Positions 61,191 to 64,000 of a stretch of DNA of 64,000 nucleotides are shown one piece after another (positions within the stretch are counted from its first letter, which is position 1; every line of letters starts with the position of its first letter). This DNA comes from Scleroderma bovista. Taxonomy: Eukaryota > Basidiomycota > Agaricomycetes > Boletales > Sclerodermataceae. The notes under the pieces were generated by a model. The model had not been told where the DNA came from and ran no database searches. It saw nothing but the letters and a program-made list of their open reading frames with translations. Both the position numbers and the translations under genes were made by a program. The DNA is taken from contig JAYMGJ010000149.1 in NCBI GenBank assembly GCA_037178675.1, forward strand, positions 1-64,000, given 5' to 3'.

Positions 61191-62464
61191 ATTTGGATTT
61201 TCTGCTTACGTTTTTCCCCCATCCCTCCGCGGATTACCAGTCGAACTTCATTGTCTTTGAGAATATCATGTCGCAGTATAGGGCTGCCATGTCCGTGTGA
61301 TCCGGAATTGGGGAAATGAAAGGCGAGGGCTGTTCCTTGACTTCCCCAGATCTCTTCGTGGCAACGGGTTTCGGAATTTGGAGATAAAAATTCGCCGAGA
61401 CCATGCGATATCGGCACCACCAGGTACTCTGGGTTTCTCTGGTACGAATTCCCTTGGACGTAGTACCACCCTCGCCGGAAAGTTTTTCCGCGATCAAGGT
61501 GGGGACCTCTGTCAAATGCGAGGTGCGAAGTACAGGACTATCTGCAACACTTCCCTCCGGGGCACTGATCCATCACCGAACACTCGAGGCCGATGGCTCT
61601 CCACAAACTGGTGTCATCCTCGCTCTTCCAACTAATTTCCTATGGCGTCGGCCAAAAGGACTTCGAATTCCTACCAACATCAAATGGAATGACGTAACGC
61701 TTCAGCGTGTTCATGGGTCGAATGGCCAATGAACACTCTGAAGGGTCGCGGTATCGAACCGGCAAACTGAGGTGCCGCATTCGCCGTACTGAATAGTACT
61801 TTTAGGGCGATACTCACCACGCGGCTGGCAACTTCAAAACATGATGCACTGTCTGTCGAACTGCGCAAGTTCACTACCCTTGACCTTCATCCCTACCGAG
61901 AAATCCAAAAGACTACTTAAATCGGCGCGAGAATCCCTCGCTTCAGGAACTTGCTGTGATCGTCGGTGTGCGTCACTGAGTAATCAACCACCTCGGCTGC
62001 CCGAACATTGCCTATGAATGATGCACATGGGTTCCTTAAGTACCTCAGAAGGGGAATACAACAACCGTATCTGTGAGAATCAAAGGAGTGGGTAGCAAAA
62101 AGCGCTCACATGCACTCTAAATTATTCCCGGATAACACCGAATGCAGTGAACACGCCGCTCAGGAGGCCACTCTAATTTCTCCTGATATCTGACCCATCC
62201 ATTTGGCACGCGATGCCATTTGATGAGAGATACCTTACAAGTCGGACCAGTGAAGATAATCAATTTAGACGTCAGACGACGTACCATGTAGTATGAGTTG
62301 ATCGCCCATCTGATTCTGAGCTCCGGCGGAAGCCCCAAGCACCGTAACAACGAATATCGATGTTGACATTCCCCCCCGAAATCTTACACCATAGCAATCA
62401 GAGCGAAGCTACGGAAAACATCTATTAACCGGCAAACAAGATGAAAGTTGATATTGCGGGACTT

Positions 62465-62600
62465 TCCATTGAGAAGCAGTCTATTAGATGACAGCAACAG
62501 ATCGAGCATTAAAAATGGCCGTAAGATGGTGGAGGCTGAAGGTCTTTGCCAGCAGGAAGGAAACACAAGGCAAAAACGGACCACCATGTTTGATATTAAA
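62465..62600 (-). pseudogene. DUF6534-like C-terminal fragment
   Basis: The minus-strand frame PCVSFLLAKTFSLHHLTAIF followed by NAR matches the family's closing helix (hFLLaKlYsNsLLAmLNAR) and then meets two stop codons. Upstream exons at 62.6-63.0 kb contain hydrophobic pieces that I could not join in frame. Confidence 0.35.
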
Positions 62601-63029
62601 TTCCGATGATTTGGGAAATGGTCCTTGAGTCCGAGCCTAGTGATGTGGTGTGTGGGCGTAATCATGAAGTCATGTTTGACGTACAAATCCGATTGGGAAT
62701 CTGTAAGGTGCTATAAAATCACATGTCACACTTGGCGGCTCAACCATATAGCCGGTAACTTGGGAAATAGCAATCCTGTTCGGGAAGAAATGGACGACCT
62801 CAGCATGTCTGGCAGCGGCCACAGCATGTCCTGTGGTTAATGGGGAACACGAGGCTAAGGCGTCGAAAACATACCAGTCGTTTACCGCGGTCGCTTCATG
62901 TGTGGTATCACATGTTAGTCCATTCGTTGGTCGGACGAAGACCATTGTATCACCGCTTGCGCGCATGATGTTCAATTCTCGTTATTTGACAGCGCTAGTG
63001 AGTACTCCAAGTGAACACTGAACGGCCTG

Positions 63030-64000
63030 CAACTGACGGGAACGTAGTGGAGGCTAGTCAACAATTTTTCCAATATCCTTGACTCGGTGCCTGCGGAGAG
63101 GGAGAGTGAGGTCATCAAGGACTTGAATTCCAACAGCCTTTTCTTCATGCAAGAATACTCTGCAGTACCACAGGCCGGAAACCAGAAGCCGCGTTACACA
63201 TGCAGCTAGTAAGGTCGAAGGCCGCACGGCCAAACGTCACGGATATGGTCTCTTCAATGTCTTCCATCCGACCGTCTTCATCAAACTGGGTGACTTCGCA
63301 GCAGTCTTGTGTATACAGAGTGGGCAGGGGGGACTTGATGGACCCAATCACGCTAGGATGAGGATGAGAATAGTGGATTAGACAAGGCATGCAACGATAT
63401 TGCCATGGAGTGTGGGAAGTGGCGGAGTGCCTGGGCCCAAAAATCTTCTGCTAGAGAAATTACTGATCTAGATACAAACAACACAGCTTGGCCAATGACC
63501 AGTGCTGTGGCCCTTACCTCATCCGACACCAAGACGGTAGTACCACAGCCCGCATCCGTGCGGCAAAGAGAAGGTTGGAAGCGTTGGCTGAGGAAGTTGG
63601 AACTTCTCAGCTCACCCATTAGACACATCTTGGTATTTACACGGTTTACTACACACGCTCTACATCCTCTACTTAGTACGCTTCTCTCTCGCTTGATGCA
63701 AACTTTGGTTCTGGTGGAAAAATAAAAGCATTGAACATGTCATTTCTGACAGTCCAAGCATCACCAAGACAATGAGGCCAAGTTATAGGAAATCAAGCAT
63801 GGGGATGATACAAGATACTCCCCATTTCTGCCTCCCCTCTGATGCCACCAGTGCCTCAGCTTTAAGGAACTGCTCAGTGCTCATATTCAGAGGAGTGACA
63901 TACAATTACATAGTCTACAATAGTGAAGGATCAAAAGATAAACAATCCAACCGTAGAAATGCTTCATTTTCTCTGACATCGCGGATGGGCGCGGCCCAAC
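63030..64000. other. Right end of the window without recognised genes
   Basis: Frames on both strands (for example minus 63145-63390, with a run rich in Asp and Glu) may be exons of a gene extending beyond the window, but no family is recognisable. Confidence 0.25.

Noticed and set aside
1..64000. CRISPR arrays, prokaryotic operons, tRNA genes
   Set aside because: No regularly spaced repeats were seen, the gene structure is eukaryotic, and I could not recognise a tRNA with A and B boxes by eye; a tRNAscan run would settle the last point.

Overview
The window is nuclear DNA from a mushroom-forming basidiomycete (Agaricomycetes). The evidence is the many 50-60 nt GT-AG introns, compact multi-exon genes on both strands, a trichodiene-synthase-like terpene synthase, R-type (ricin-B-fold) lectins in tandem, a PARP/ubiquitin-conjugating-enzyme fusion, and multi-membrane-segment proteins of the DUF6534 type. 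All calls come from reading exons and splice sites by eye; no database search was possible.

Layout, left to right. 0-2 kb: decayed copy of a dispersed gene family (-). 2.4-3.6 kb: terpene synthase with altered metal-binding motifs (+). 3.8-4.4 kb: small unknown gene (+). 5.95-6.85 kb: NCS1/frequenin-like EF-hand protein (+). 6.9-9.5 kb: no gene seen. 9.5-18.0 kb: very long Zn2Cys6 transcription factor gene (+). 18.7-22.9 kb: PARP-E2 fusion (+). 23.1-23.4 kb: 240 bp perfect foldback element with a 9 bp target duplication. 23.6-25.6 kb: tRNA Um44 methyltransferase TRM44 (+). 26.6-27.9 kb: eIF3g (-). 28.1-32.0 kb: tandem array of three intact lectin-like genes and one decayed copy; a chimeric piece of mitochondrial DNA (rnl plus nad2) sits between the promoter and start codon of the second copy. 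33.9-35.0 kb: possible nucleotidyltransferase-fold protein (+). 35.5-38.2 kb: bromodomain protein (-). 39.5-42.6 kb: xylulokinase-like FGGY kinase with a large Gly/Ser-rich insertion (+). 43.2-45.1 kb: MFS monocarboxylate-type transporter (+). 45.7-49.7 kb: MutL homologue PMS1 (+). 49.9-52.0 kb: arginyl-tRNA synthetase (-). 53-63 kb: gene-poor stretch holding several broken DUF6534-like membrane protein fragments, mostly on the minus strand. The last kilobase shows nothing I can name.

The genes do not form one pathway. Conserved housekeeping genes (TRM44, eIF3g, PMS1, ArgRS, xylulokinase) alternate with fast-evolving accessory material (terpene synthase, lectin array, foldback element, membrane-protein graveyard). 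The most informative points are the mitochondrial insertion inside a lectin promoter, the perfect foldback element, the PARP-E2 fusion, and a possible CUG-initiated mitochondrial form of ArgRS.
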